NCBI GenBank assembly: GCA_051016205.1
Contig: CP136534.1
Span: 6,076,001-6,140,000, forward strand
Source: Acuticoccus sp051016205
GTDB taxonomy: Bacteria > Pseudomonadota > Alphaproteobacteria > Rhizobiales > Amorphaceae
DNA length: 64,000 nt
Reading direction: 5' to 3'
Position 1 is the first letter of the stretch. Every line of letters begins with the position of its first letter. A program made the translations under genes and the position numbers. Below are positions 35,743-44,170 of the stretch, in pieces. Below the pieces are notes generated by a model. That model searched no databases. It was not told the origin of the DNA and was given only the letters and a program-made list of their open reading frames with translations.

Positions 35743-35865
35743 ATGCTGAGCCACTTGGTTCTCGGACGGTCCCTGTTTCACCGTCGTTTCACCCCTGCCG
35801 ACCTTTATAGAGTCAAAAAGACCCGCAGCGGTTTTTGGTCGTTTTTGGACCGTCTGACCCGATAA
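35743..35865 (+). CDS. Predicted 40-residue basic small protein
   Basis: A short ORF of 40 codons with an ideal ribosome binding site (AAGGAGGTG at 35729-35737, five bases before ATG). The product is strongly basic (seven Arg and two Lys against two Asp) and has hydrophobic and aromatic residues spread throughout: 'MLSHLVLGRSLFHRRF' at the start, 'RSGFWSFLDRLTR' at the end. There is no signal peptide or Cys. It resembles an amphipathic helix-forming peptide, but I recognise no family. It is divergent from the small XRE regulator across the operator palindromes and lies 104 bp upstream of the metallopeptidase on the same strand. The exceptional ribosome binding site is the main evidence. Confidence 0.55.
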   Translation: MLSHLVLGRSLFHRRFTPADLYRVKKTRSGFWSFLDRLTR

Positions 35866-35969
35866 AAGCGCAGGAATCGGAACAAAACATGCTAGACGGC
35901 GCTTCGCTCTCAAAGGGCTAAGCGCCGCGCTCCTTGTTCAGCGCGGCTTGCGCGAAGAAGGAGCACACG

Positions 35970-36914
35970 ATGCGTTGGAAGGGTCGGCGCCAAAGCGAAA
36001 ACGTGGAAGTCCGGCGCCGCAGCGGCGGCATTTTCGGGCGCAGTTCTCGGCCGAACGGTCGCACCATAAGGCTGCCACGGGGCGGGCGCACAGGCGGCGT
36101 CAGGCGTGCCGGCGGCTCCTCCATCATCCTTATCATCCTGGTGGTGCTCGGTCTTTGGATCTTTGCCGGCATCAATCCCATGCAGCTGATGGACATGCTG
36201 GCCCGCCAGCAGGGCGGCACGGTGGTCACCGATGCCTCAGCCCCGCAGCGCTCCCCCGCGCAACAGGCGGCCGACCAGGAACGCCAGCAGTTCATGGCGG
36301 TGGTGCTTGCCGAAACCGAGGACACCTGGGGGCGGATCTTCCGCCAGAACGGTGCGCAGTACGAGCCCACCAAGCTGGTCATTTATGACCAAATGACGAC
36401 AACCCAGTGTGGGTTCGGCCAGGCTGCAGCAGGCCCCTTCTACTGCCCTGCCGACAGGAACGTTTACATCGATCTCACCTTCTTCGACCTCTTGAGCCAG
36501 CGCCTCGGCGCCCCTGGCGATTTCGCCCAGGCCTACGTCCTTGCCCACGAGGTGGGTCACCACGTGCAAAAGCTCACAGGTGTGCTGGACCGCTTCCACC
36601 AGAACCGCCAGCGCATGAGCGAGGTGGACGCCAACAGGGAAAGCGTGAAGGTGGAGCTTCAGGCCGATTGTTACGCCGGGGTGTGGGCGCACGATGCCGA
36701 CAGGATCGGCATTTTGGATGATGGCGACATCGAAGAGGCGCTGAACGCGGCTGCGCAGGTGGGCGATGATGTGATGCAACGGCGCAGCCAAGGCCGCGTG
36801 GTGCCGGAAAGCTTCAACCACGGCACGGCCGAGCAGCGCGCCCGCTGGTTCCGCACAGGCTATCGCTCAGGCAACCCGTCCGACTGCGACACCTTCTCTG
36901 CGCGCAGCCTCTGA
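35970..36914 (+). CDS. YpfJ-type neutral zinc metallopeptidase, membrane-anchored
   Basis: A 314-residue member of the putative neutral zinc metallopeptidase family (YpfJ type). A basic N-terminus ('MRWKGRRQSENVEVRRRSGG') is followed by one membrane helix (about 55-75, 'SSIILIILVVLGLWIFAGI'), which leaves the rest in the periplasm. The zinc motif is 'YVLAHEVGHHVQ' (His-Glu-x-x-His), and a further acidic ligand probably lies in 'VKVELQADCYAGVWA'. Three other Cys ('TQCGFGQ', 'FYCPADR', 'SDCDTF') may form disulfides. ATG 35970 follows AAGAAGGAGC. Substrate unknown. It may share a transcript with the 40-residue ORF upstream. Confidence 0.9.
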   Translation: MRWKGRRQSENVEVRRRSGGIFGRSSRPNGRTIRLPRGGRTGGVRRAGGSSIILIILVVLGLWIFAGINPMQLMDMLARQQGGTVVTDASAPQRSPAQQAADQERQQFMAVVLAETEDTWGRIFRQNGAQYEPTKLVIYDQMTTTQCGFGQAAAGPFYCPADRNVYIDLTFFDLLSQRLGAPGDFAQAYVLAHEVGHHVQKLTGVLDRFHQNRQRMSEVDANRESVKVELQADCYAGVWAHDADRIGILDDGDIEEALNAAAQVGDDVMQRRSQGRVVPESFNHGTAEQRARWFRTGYRSGNPSDCDTFSARSL

Positions 36915-36946
36915 GGGAGTCCGGTGGCGATATCGGTAGGTGATGA

Positions 36947-37444
36947 TCAGGCAGCCTCAACGGGGCGCGTCATCATCGCCACCGTCTTGTCGTCGTCACC
37001 GTTGTAGCGCTCTTCCAGGATGGTGAAGCCGGCGCTCTTGTGAAAGGCGATGGAAACGGGGTTTGGCGGGGCCACATTGACCTCCGCACAGACCCTTGGG
37101 AAGCCTTTAAGTCGCGCGCGTGTCATCACATCGTCATAAAGCACGCGGCCAACGCCTTTGCCGCGTGCCACCTCCCCCACAATCACACGGTCCACGTACC
37201 AGAAGGCATCGTAGCGCCTGTCGAACCAGCGATAGTTGAGGCTCTCGTACTCGCGCCCAGGCCCCATGGTGAGGACAAAGCCTGCGATCGTCTCGTCAAG
37301 AAGGGCCACACGCACCTCGCCGATGGCGGCAAGCGCGTCGAACGCAGCTGTATCCAGCGCATTGACGGCAGGGACGGCGGCATTGTTAAGGGCTAGGAGC
37401 GCACTCGTCTCCTGCGGCAAGCGTGCCGTGCGCAGTTCAATCAT
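36947..37444 (-). CDS. GNAT-family N-acetyltransferase
   Basis: A 165-residue GNAT enzyme that transfers acetyl from acetyl-CoA. The pyrophosphate-binding motif A is 'VDRVIVGEVARGKGVGRVLY', followed by 'VCAEVNVAPPNPVSIAFHKS' and 'GFTILEERY' (motif B). The substrate is unknown. The ATG overlaps the carA stop (ATGA), so it is translated from the carA mRNA; the longer ORF start at 37582 would lie inside carA and is rejected. Confidence 0.9.
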   Translation of the reverse strand: MIELRTARLPQETSALLALNNAAVPAVNALDTAAFDALAAIGEVRVALLDETIAGFVLTMGPGREYESLNYRWFDRRYDAFWYVDRVIVGEVARGKGVGRVLYDDVMTRARLKGFPRVCAEVNVAPPNPVSIAFHKSAGFTILEERYNGDDDKTVAMMTRPVEAA

Positions 37445-38652
37445 TGCGCCGGGGCCGTCTTGGCCTTCTCGATCATCCTGATGAAGCGGTCGAACAGGCC
37501 AAAACTGTCCTGCGGGCCCGGCGAGGCTTCGGGGTGGAACTGGACGGAAAAGGCAGGCCTGTCGGTCAGTTCCAACCCACAATTGGACCCGTCGAAGAGG
37601 GATTTGTGGGTTTGGCGCGCGTTGGACGGCAGGGTCGCCGCATCCACCGCAAAGCCGTGGTTCATGGAAACGATAGAGACCGTACCCGTCGTCACATCCA
37701 GCACGGGGTGGTTGGCGCCATGGTGGCCCTGGCGCATCTTCACCGTGTTGGCGCCGATGGCGTGGCCCAGGAGCTGGTGGCCAAGGCAGATCCCGAAGAT
37801 GGGCACCTTACCGGCCAGCATCGCTTTTAGCGTCTCGCCCACCACCTGTGTCGTCGCGGCAGGGTCGCCAGGGCCGTTGGACAGGAACAGCCCATCAGGC
37901 TGAAGTGCCATAATGTCCTGGGGCGAGGCGTCGGCAGGCACCACCGTCACATTGGCCCCACGGTCGGCCAGAAGGCGCAGGATGTTGCGTTTGATGCCGT
38001 AGTCGAGCGCCACGACGCGCGGGCCTTCGCCGGCAACGTCGGTCCTGTAACCATCGTCCCAGGTCCAGGAGCCGTCGGACCAGCCGAGCGCCTTGCTGCC
38101 GCTGACACCTGTGGCAAGCTCCGCGCCAGCCATGTCGGGGGCAGCGCGCGCTGCGGCAATCAATTCGGCGTGGTCAAACGCGCCTGACGGGTCATGGGCG
38201 ATGGCCGCGTTCACCATGCCTTTTTCGCGGATCAGGGATGCAAGAGCGCGGGTGTCGACACCCGTCAGCGCAATGATGCCCCTGCGCTTCAGCCAAGCCT
38301 CAAAACCCTCGCCAGCCCGCCAGTTTTGCGGCGCCGTGATGGGCGCGCGCATGACACAGCCCCTAGCGGCGTGTTCGGCCTCTGCGGCGACGGTTTCCAC
38401 ATCATTTTCATTGGCCCCCACGTTTCCTATATGGGGAAATGTGAAGGTGATGATCTGCCCCGCGTAGGACGGATCGGTCAGGATTTCCTGATACCCAGTC
38501 ATCGCGGTGTTGAAGCACACCTCGCCGACGGCAACCCCCGTCGCGCCAGCGCCAACCCCTTCCAAAATAAGCCCATTGGCAAGGGCAAGGCAGGCGGTGG
38601 GCCGTGGCACGGTCCAGGCGTTAGACGTAGGGGTGGTGGTGTCGGCGGTCAT
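37441..38652 (-). CDS. carA: Carbamoyl phosphate synthase small subunit
   Basis: CarA hydrolyses glutamine and channels ammonia to CarB. The N-terminal CPSase small-chain domain includes 'GEVCFNTAMTGYQEILTDPSY'. The C-terminal class I glutamine amidotransferase has the catalytic Cys in 'PIFGICLGHQLLGHAIGANT' and the His/Glu pair in 'FSVQFHPEASPGPQD'. The length of 403 residues is typical of alphaproteobacteria. It is followed by a coupled GNAT gene. The 323-bp gap upstream, shared with the divergent yqeY, should hold the promoter. Confidence 0.97.
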   Translation of the reverse strand: MTADTTTPTSNAWTVPRPTACLALANGLILEGVGAGATGVAVGEVCFNTAMTGYQEILTDPSYAGQIITFTFPHIGNVGANENDVETVAAEAEHAARGCVMRAPITAPQNWRAGEGFEAWLKRRGIIALTGVDTRALASLIREKGMVNAAIAHDPSGAFDHAELIAAARAAPDMAGAELATGVSGSKALGWSDGSWTWDDGYRTDVAGEGPRVVALDYGIKRNILRLLADRGANVTVVPADASPQDIMALQPDGLFLSNGPGDPAATTQVVGETLKAMLAGKVPIFGICLGHQLLGHAIGANTVKMRQGHHGANHPVLDVTTGTVSIVSMNHGFAVDAATLPSNARQTHKSLFDGSNCGLELTDRPAFSVQFHPEASPGPQDSFGLFDRFIRMIEKAKTAPAQ

Positions 38653-38975
38653 GGGTCGCTCTTTCGACGCAGCGGCAATCGGGCGCTTGTGTGACAGGAC
38701 TTAACGGTGTTGCAACGCTTTTCCCACCCCCGTTGGGGACGGTTGAAGGCAGCGCCGAGCGCTACAATTGCGATAGCTGATGAAACGCCGCTAGTGTTGC
38801 GGCGCGCGGAACGCACGTGTGAGTAAGGGCGTTGCCATTCGAGGTTGCTGAGCGGTGCAATCGCGCCGCACAGTCAACAAAACGAGGCTGGGATATCGGA
38901 CGATCCATGGAACGGCGGGTGGCGGCGTGCGCCCAATGGTGTTAACGCCGGCTCGCACGACACAATCAGTCGAGT
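38653..38975. other. Intergenic region between carA and yqeY
   Basis: A 323-bp divergent gap. I see a 6-bp hairpin (CGCCGC / GCGGCG near 38788-38806) and a short GC-rich repeat (CCCCGTTGGGG near 38727), but no gene and no promoter that I can support. It must contain the promoters of both divergent genes. Confidence 0.35.
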
Positions 38976-39437
38976 GTGACAATGGTGGTACGAAACCAAC
39001 TTCAGACCGCGATCAAAGACGCCGCAGAGCGTAATGATCGACGACGTCTGTGTACTCTGCGCTTGATCCAGACCGCACTGCGGGACCGAGATCAGGCGCA
39101 CTGCGTAGGCCACGGGGAGAAAATCTCCGAGAGTGATGTGGCCGGCCTCCTCGCAACGATGATCAAGCAGCGCGAGGAGCAACTGACTGCGGATGAGGCC
39201 GCCGGCGACACACAGTCGGCCGAGCATACCCGCAAGGAAATCGAGACAATCCGCGAGTTCATGCCCCCATTGATGGATGAGGGAACCATGAAGACCGCCT
39301 GTGCCCAGGTGGTGCGCGAGATCGGCGCGGCCGGTTTGCGTGACGTTGGCCGCACCATTACGGCGCTGAAGAAGCGCTACCCCGGACAGATGGACCTTGG
39401 CCGCGCCAGTGGCGTGGTGAAGGGGATGCTGCGCTAG
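38976..39437 (+). CDS. GatB/YqeY domain-containing protein
   Basis: A 153-residue YqeY-family protein, related to the tail domain of the amidotransferase subunit GatB. Characteristic segments are 'LRLIQTALRDRDQAHCVGHG', 'LLATMIKQREEQLTADEAAG', 'REFMPPLMDEGTM' and 'GRTITALKKRYPGQMDLGRA'. The family may touch tRNA or amidation of misacylated tRNA, but the free-standing protein's role is not settled. It begins with GTG 38976 or ATG 38982. It is often next to dnaG and rpoD, as here. Confidence 0.93.
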   Translation: MTMVVRNQLQTAIKDAAERNDRRRLCTLRLIQTALRDRDQAHCVGHGEKISESDVAGLLATMIKQREEQLTADEAAGDTQSAEHTRKEIETIREFMPPLMDEGTMKTACAQVVREIGAAGLRDVGRTITALKKRYPGQMDLGRASGVVKGMLR

Positions 39438-39726
39438 GCTCACCTCGCGCTTGGACGGGCTGGCGTGTTTGCGTTGTGACGCGTGTTGTCGGCGTGAACC
39501 CGCAAGCCCTCTCCACCGCTGATGGACGATTTGCGCTATGCGCTGAATGCATGACAGGTATGCACACGCGTGCATCCACACCGACACCCACAGGTCAGCC
39601 AGTGGGGATAGCGGGCAAAGCTCTTGCCAAGCCGTCCACCAAGGTCGTGGTTTTGCCTAGGCTGTGTTGTGGCTGTGCCGCTGGATCGGGCCGGGACGGG
39701 CAATCGTGGGGCTGGAGGAGCGTTCG

Positions 39727-41628
39727 ATGCGGTTTTCGCAGGAGTTCCTGGCCGACATCCGCGAGCGCGTGCCGCTGTCGCAGATAGTTGGGCGCGCCGT
39801 CTCGTGGGACCGCCGAAAATCCCAGCCCGGCAAGGGTGACTATTGGGCCTGCTGCCCCTTCCATCATGAAAAAACGCCGTCGTTCCACGTGGACGACCGC
39901 AAAGGCTTCTACCACTGCTTCGGCTGCCACCAGTCGGGCGATCACCTGCGCTTCCTGACCGACCATGACGGTCTGGCCTTCCCGGATGCCGTCAAAGCGC
40001 TTGCCGAAAGTGCGGGCATTTCCCTGCCCGAAGACGATGCACCGCCCGACCCACGTATTGCCAGGCGCCGCCAGGACAGGGCCGTGCTTGAGGCTGCGGC
40101 AAAGGTGTTTTGCAACGCCCTGTGGGGCCCTGGCGGCCGCAATGCGCGCACCTACGCGGCAGAGCGCGGGCTCACCGAAGAGACGCTGCGCACGTTCGAT
40201 TTTGGTTTTGCACCGGATGGCCATGGCGTCCTCACCCGCCAGCTTGCGGACAGCGGGTTCGACACTGGCGCCATGGTGCGCGCAGGCCTTGCCGTTGAGC
40301 GCGACGGGGGTGTGCGCGAGCGCTTCAGAGGCCGTCTCATATTGCCCATCCACGACCATCGCGGGCAGATCGTCGGCTTTGGCGGGCGCACGCTCGATGG
40401 GCGCGAGCCGAAATATCTGAACTCGCCAGAGACGCCGCTGTTCGACAAATCCACCATCCTTTTCAATGCTCACCGCGCGCGGGGCGCCGCCCACCGCACC
40501 GGCCGCCTTTTCATCGTCGAAGGCTATCTGGACGCCGTTGCTCTCGCTGAGGCCGGCATCGGCGAGGTGGTGGCAAGCCTCGGCACTGCCTTGACGGAAG
40601 CGCAGATAAAGCGGGCCTGGAGCCTCGCGGACGAACCCATTGTCTGCTTCGACGGCGACAAGGCGGGCCAGGCCGCAGCTGACCGCGCCGTGGACCGCGT
40701 CGTCCCCCTTGTGGCGGGCGGGCGCACCATACAGCTCCTCCACCTTCCCAAAGGCCAGGACCCTGACGACGTTGTGCGCGCGGAGGGGCCTGAAGGGTTC
40801 GACCGCCTTGCCGCCCGCGCCACGCCTTTGGTGGAGGCGCTGTTTGCCCGGGAGGCTTCACGCGGCACCGACACGCCCGAGCGAATTGCAGCCCTTGAGG
40901 AGCGCCTTTCCGCCATAGCCGGCAGGATCGAGGACGAGCGCCTATCGCGGCTTTATCAATCGGCTTTCCGCGAACAGGTGTTTGCGCTCAGCCGCCGCGC
41001 CGGCAAGGGCCAAAGGGTTGCTCCGCCACCGCGGCAAACCCTGTCGGCGCCGGCGACCCGAGACAAGGCCCTCCTCGACCTTGAGCGAATCGTGCTGGGG
41101 CTGATGATCTTCAAACCGCGCTTCATCGAGGAATTTGGCGAAAGGATGGGGGAAAACACATTTGTGAGCGCCGCCCACGCAAGCTTTGCCGCCGCCCTGA
41201 CCGAGACGTTTGGCGCACGATTGCCTGACACCTCGGCCGAACTGTTGGGCGACCTTCCGGCCAACCAGCGCATGTGCCTTGGGGAGATTTGGGGGGATGC
41301 GCAGGACGAACCCGGCAAGCGCCTTCTTGAGCGCTTCTCCATTCTCGCGTGCGAGCCTGATGAGCGCTTTCTTGCCCGCTGCATGGGGCTTTTTTTGGAC
41401 AGGCTCGACCTTCGCGCCGAGGTCGCCGAACTGGCCCGCGAACCCCAGCGCCTTGCCGCCACAGGCAGCGGGCCTGGCACGGAGGCACGCTTATTGTCCC
41501 TGTCAGCGGCCATTGCGGCGCAGAAAAGTGCCATCCAAGATGCCGAGCGCGCATTGGCTGATGATGCTGCGGCACTGCGCCGCCAATACGCTGCAATCGG
41601 CACAGACGAGACCGACAGCCAAGATTGA
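39727..41628 (+). CDS. dnaG: DNA primase
   Basis: DnaG lays down RNA primers for replication. The N-terminal zinc ribbon is 'CCPFHHEKTPSFHV' with the second Cys pair in 'YHCFGCHQSGDHLRF'. The RNA-polymerase core has 'RFRGRLILPIHDHRGQIVGF'. The TOPRIM motifs are 'LFIVEGYLDAVALAEAG' and 'EPIVCFDGDKAGQAA'. A poorly conserved C-terminal helicase-binding region ends the 633-residue protein. ATG 39727 has GGAGGAG upstream and is preferred over the ORF start at 39664. It forms the dnaG-rpoD segment of the macromolecular synthesis operon; rpsU is not next to it. Confidence 0.96.
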   Translation: MRFSQEFLADIRERVPLSQIVGRAVSWDRRKSQPGKGDYWACCPFHHEKTPSFHVDDRKGFYHCFGCHQSGDHLRFLTDHDGLAFPDAVKALAESAGISLPEDDAPPDPRIARRRQDRAVLEAAAKVFCNALWGPGGRNARTYAAERGLTEETLRTFDFGFAPDGHGVLTRQLADSGFDTGAMVRAGLAVERDGGVRERFRGRLILPIHDHRGQIVGFGGRTLDGREPKYLNSPETPLFDKSTILFNAHRARGAAHRTGRLFIVEGYLDAVALAEAGIGEVVASLGTALTEAQIKRAWSLADEPIVCFDGDKAGQAAADRAVDRVVPLVAGGRTIQLLHLPKGQDPDDVVRAEGPEGFDRLAARATPLVEALFAREASRGTDTPERIAALEERLSAIAGRIEDERLSRLYQSAFREQVFALSRRAGKGQRVAPPPRQTLSAPATRDKALLDLERIVLGLMIFKPRFIEEFGERMGENTFVSAAHASFAAALTETFGARLPDTSAELLGDLPANQRMCLGEIWGDAQDEPGKRLLERFSILACEPDERFLARCMGLFLDRLDLRAEVAELAREPQRLAATGSGPGTEARLLSLSAAIAAQKSAIQDAERALADDAAALRRQYAAIGTDETDSQD

Positions 41629-41842
41629 AAAGGGTTTAGGGTCCTTGCGCCCTCAAGCTCAGGCGTTATCTACCACGTTCTAAAGCCGCATTCGGCGCTA
41701 TCGTCTTTGCTTGAGGGCCACCTTGGGCATGACACTTTGACTGGGAAACCGGGGCCCAAGCGGCCTTCCAACGTTTAACAATCGCTGACGCTGGCAGGAT
41801 TACGCTGGCCGGCGGCGCGGAAACAACGCTTCTGGAGGCGGG

Positions 41843-44020
41843 ATGGCGACAAAGACAAACGCGGCCGAAGACAAGGACGCCCAGGGCGAGACGTCCGATG
41901 GTCCCCTCCTTGATCTAAACGACGCGGCTGTCAAAAAGCTCATCAAAACGGCCAAACGCCGTGGCTACGTCACCCATGATGAGCTGAACGAGGTTTTGCC
42001 GTCCGAAGAGGTCACCTCAGAGCAAATCGAAGACACCATGGCCATGTTGAACGACATGGGCATCAACGTGGTCGAGACTGAAGAGCAGGAGGACTCCGAG
42101 GAGGCCGATCCTGAAGCGCGCGAGCTGACCGAGACCACCACCAAAGCCGTCACGAAGACCACCACTCGTGAGCCTGCCGAGCGCACCGACGACCCTGTGC
42201 GCATGTACCTTCGCGAGATGGGCTCTGTGGAGCTGTTGTCGCGCGAGGGCGAGATTGCCATCGCCAAGCGCATCGAGGCCGGCCGCAATTTCATGATTGC
42301 GGGGCTGTGCGAGAGCCCGCTGACCTTCCAGGCCATCATCATCTGGCGCGATGAGTTGAACGAGGGCAAGGTCCTCCTGCGCGAGATCATCGACCTTGAA
42401 GGCACCTATGCCGACCCTGAAGGCAAGGGTCAGCTCGAGGCCGACGGCGAGGGCGAGAGCGAGACCCCAGGCGAAGGCATCCCCGGCACGCCCGGCGTTT
42501 CTGGTATTGCAGGTGCTCCTGGCGCCCCCGGCGCACCCAACGGTGCCAGCCAGGCGACTGGTGCCGCCCAGGCAGCTGGTGCCGCCCCGGTCGCCGGCGC
42601 TTTGCCGCTGGCTGGCGAGGCCGAGGAAAGCAACGTCATCCCCATCTCAGGCCGTGCTGAGGCTGCGCCGTCTCCGACGCGCGAGGGCGCCCCTCAGGCC
42701 GGCGCTGCGGAGATGGACGAGGACTCCGACGACGACGAGTTCGAAAGCTCCATGTCCCTTGCCGCCATGGAAGCTGAGCTGAAGCCGAAGGTGCTTGAGA
42801 CCTTCGAAGGCGTTGCGGAGAATTACAAGAAACTGCGCAAGCTCCAGGAGCAGGTGGTGGAAAGCCGCCTTGCCCAGGGCCGGCCCCTCTCCCCCCACCA
42901 GCAGCGCCGCTACAAGCAGCTGCGCGAGGAGATTGTGGCCAGCGTCAAAAGCCTCCTCCTCAACCCCCAGCGCATCGAGAGCCTGGTGGAGCAGCTTTAC
43001 GACATCAACAAGCGCCTCATCGGCTGCGAAGGCCGCCTGATGCGCCTTGCCGACTCCTATGGCGTCAGCCGCGAAGAGTTTTTGCAGCACTATCAGGGCT
43101 ACGAGTTGGACCCCAACTGGACGCGCCGGGTGTCATCGTTGTCGGGCAAGGGTTGGCGCGACTTCGTCCAGAACGAGAAGGACACCATCAAAGAACTGCG
43201 CCTTGAGGTGCAGGACGTGGCGACACAGGCCGGTCTTGAGATTGCCGAGTTCCGCCAGATCGTCCAGAAGGTGCAAAAGGGTGAGCGGGAGGCCCGCCGC
43301 GCCAAGAAGGAGATGGTGGAAGCGAACCTTCGCCTCGTCATCTCCATCGCCAAGAAGTACACAAACCGTGGGCTGCAGTTCCTGGACCTCATCCAGGAGG
43401 GTAACATCGGCCTGATGAAGGCGGTGGACAAGTTCGAGTATCGCCGCGGCTACAAGTTCTCCACCTACGCCACGTGGTGGATTCGTCAGGCGATCACCCG
43501 GTCCATTGCAGACCAGGCGCGCACCATCCGCATCCCCGTGCACATGATCGAGACCATCAACAAGATCGTGCGCACCAGCCGGCAGATGCTGCACGAGATC
43601 GGCCGCGAACCGACGCCTGAGGAGCTGTCTGAAAAGCTTGCGATGCCGCTGGAGAAGGTGCGCAAGGTTCTCAAGATCGCCAAGGAGCCCATCAGCCTCG
43701 AAACGCCCATTGGCGACGAGGAAGACAGTCACCTGGGCGACTTCATCGAGGACAAGAACGCTGTTCTGCCCATCGATGCGGCCATCCAGTCGAACCTGCG
43801 CGAAACAACGACCCGTGTGCTGGCCTCACTCACCCCCCGTGAGGAGCGCGTGTTGCGCATGCGCTTTGGCATCGGCATGAACACCGACCACACGCTCGAA
43901 GAGGTGGGCCAGCAATTCTCCGTGACACGTGAGCGCATCCGCCAGATCGAGGCGAAGGCTCTGCGTAAGCTGAAACACCCCTCACGGTCCCGCAAACTGC
44001 GGTCATTCCTGGACAGTTAG
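41843..44020 (+). CDS. rpoD: RNA polymerase primary sigma factor (sigma-70)
   Basis: The housekeeping sigma factor. Region 1.1 ('KKLIKTAKRRGYVTHDELNE'), region 1.2 ('DPVRMYLREMGSVELLSREG'), the region 2 core ('EYRRGYKFSTYATWWIRQAI' for -10 recognition), region 3 and region 4 ('HTLEEVGQQFSVTRERIRQI') are intact. It is 725 residues, long for the family, because the non-conserved region between 1.2 and 2.1 carries a low-complexity insert. The insert has seven consecutive Gly-X-Y triplets (about residues 212-232) and an Ala/Gly/Pro stretch to about 270, then an acidic patch ('MDEDSDDDEFESS'). ATG 41843 follows GGAGGCGGG. It lies 214 bp after dnaG. Confidence 0.97.
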   Translation: MATKTNAAEDKDAQGETSDGPLLDLNDAAVKKLIKTAKRRGYVTHDELNEVLPSEEVTSEQIEDTMAMLNDMGINVVETEEQEDSEEADPEARELTETTTKAVTKTTTREPAERTDDPVRMYLREMGSVELLSREGEIAIAKRIEAGRNFMIAGLCESPLTFQAIIIWRDELNEGKVLLREIIDLEGTYADPEGKGQLEADGEGESETPGEGIPGTPGVSGIAGAPGAPGAPNGASQATGAAQAAGAAPVAGALPLAGEAEESNVIPISGRAEAAPSPTREGAPQAGAAEMDEDSDDDEFESSMSLAAMEAELKPKVLETFEGVAENYKKLRKLQEQVVESRLAQGRPLSPHQQRRYKQLREEIVASVKSLLLNPQRIESLVEQLYDINKRLIGCEGRLMRLADSYGVSREEFLQHYQGYELDPNWTRRVSSLSGKGWRDFVQNEKDTIKELRLEVQDVATQAGLEIAEFRQIVQKVQKGEREARRAKKEMVEANLRLVISIAKKYTNRGLQFLDLIQEGNIGLMKAVDKFEYRRGYKFSTYATWWIRQAITRSIADQARTIRIPVHMIETINKIVRTSRQMLHEIGREPTPEELSEKLAMPLEKVRKVLKIAKEPISLETPIGDEEDSHLGDFIEDKNAVLPIDAAIQSNLRETTTRVLASLTPREERVLRMRFGIGMNTDHTLEEVGQQFSVTRERIRQIEAKALRKLKHPSRSRKLRSFLDS

Positions 44021-44025
44021 CCGTC

Positions 44026-44060
44026 AAAGGCGTCGGTCACCTCCGGCGCCTTTTTATTTT
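44026..44060 (+). terminator. Intrinsic terminator of rpoD
   Basis: An 11-bp stem (AAAGGCGTCGG / CCGGCGCCTTT, one G-T pair) with loop TCACCT, followed by a T-rich tail reading TTATTTT, lies directly after the rpoD stop. It is a textbook rho-independent terminator. Confidence 0.9.
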
Positions 44061-44170
44061 CGCTTTCCATCATTCGATGAGAGCAAGGCGGCCTTGCATC
44101 TGTGCGCACTTGTACGCCCGCCGCACCCTGCCAAATACCCTCCATGTCATGGCGATGACAGTGGCCATCT

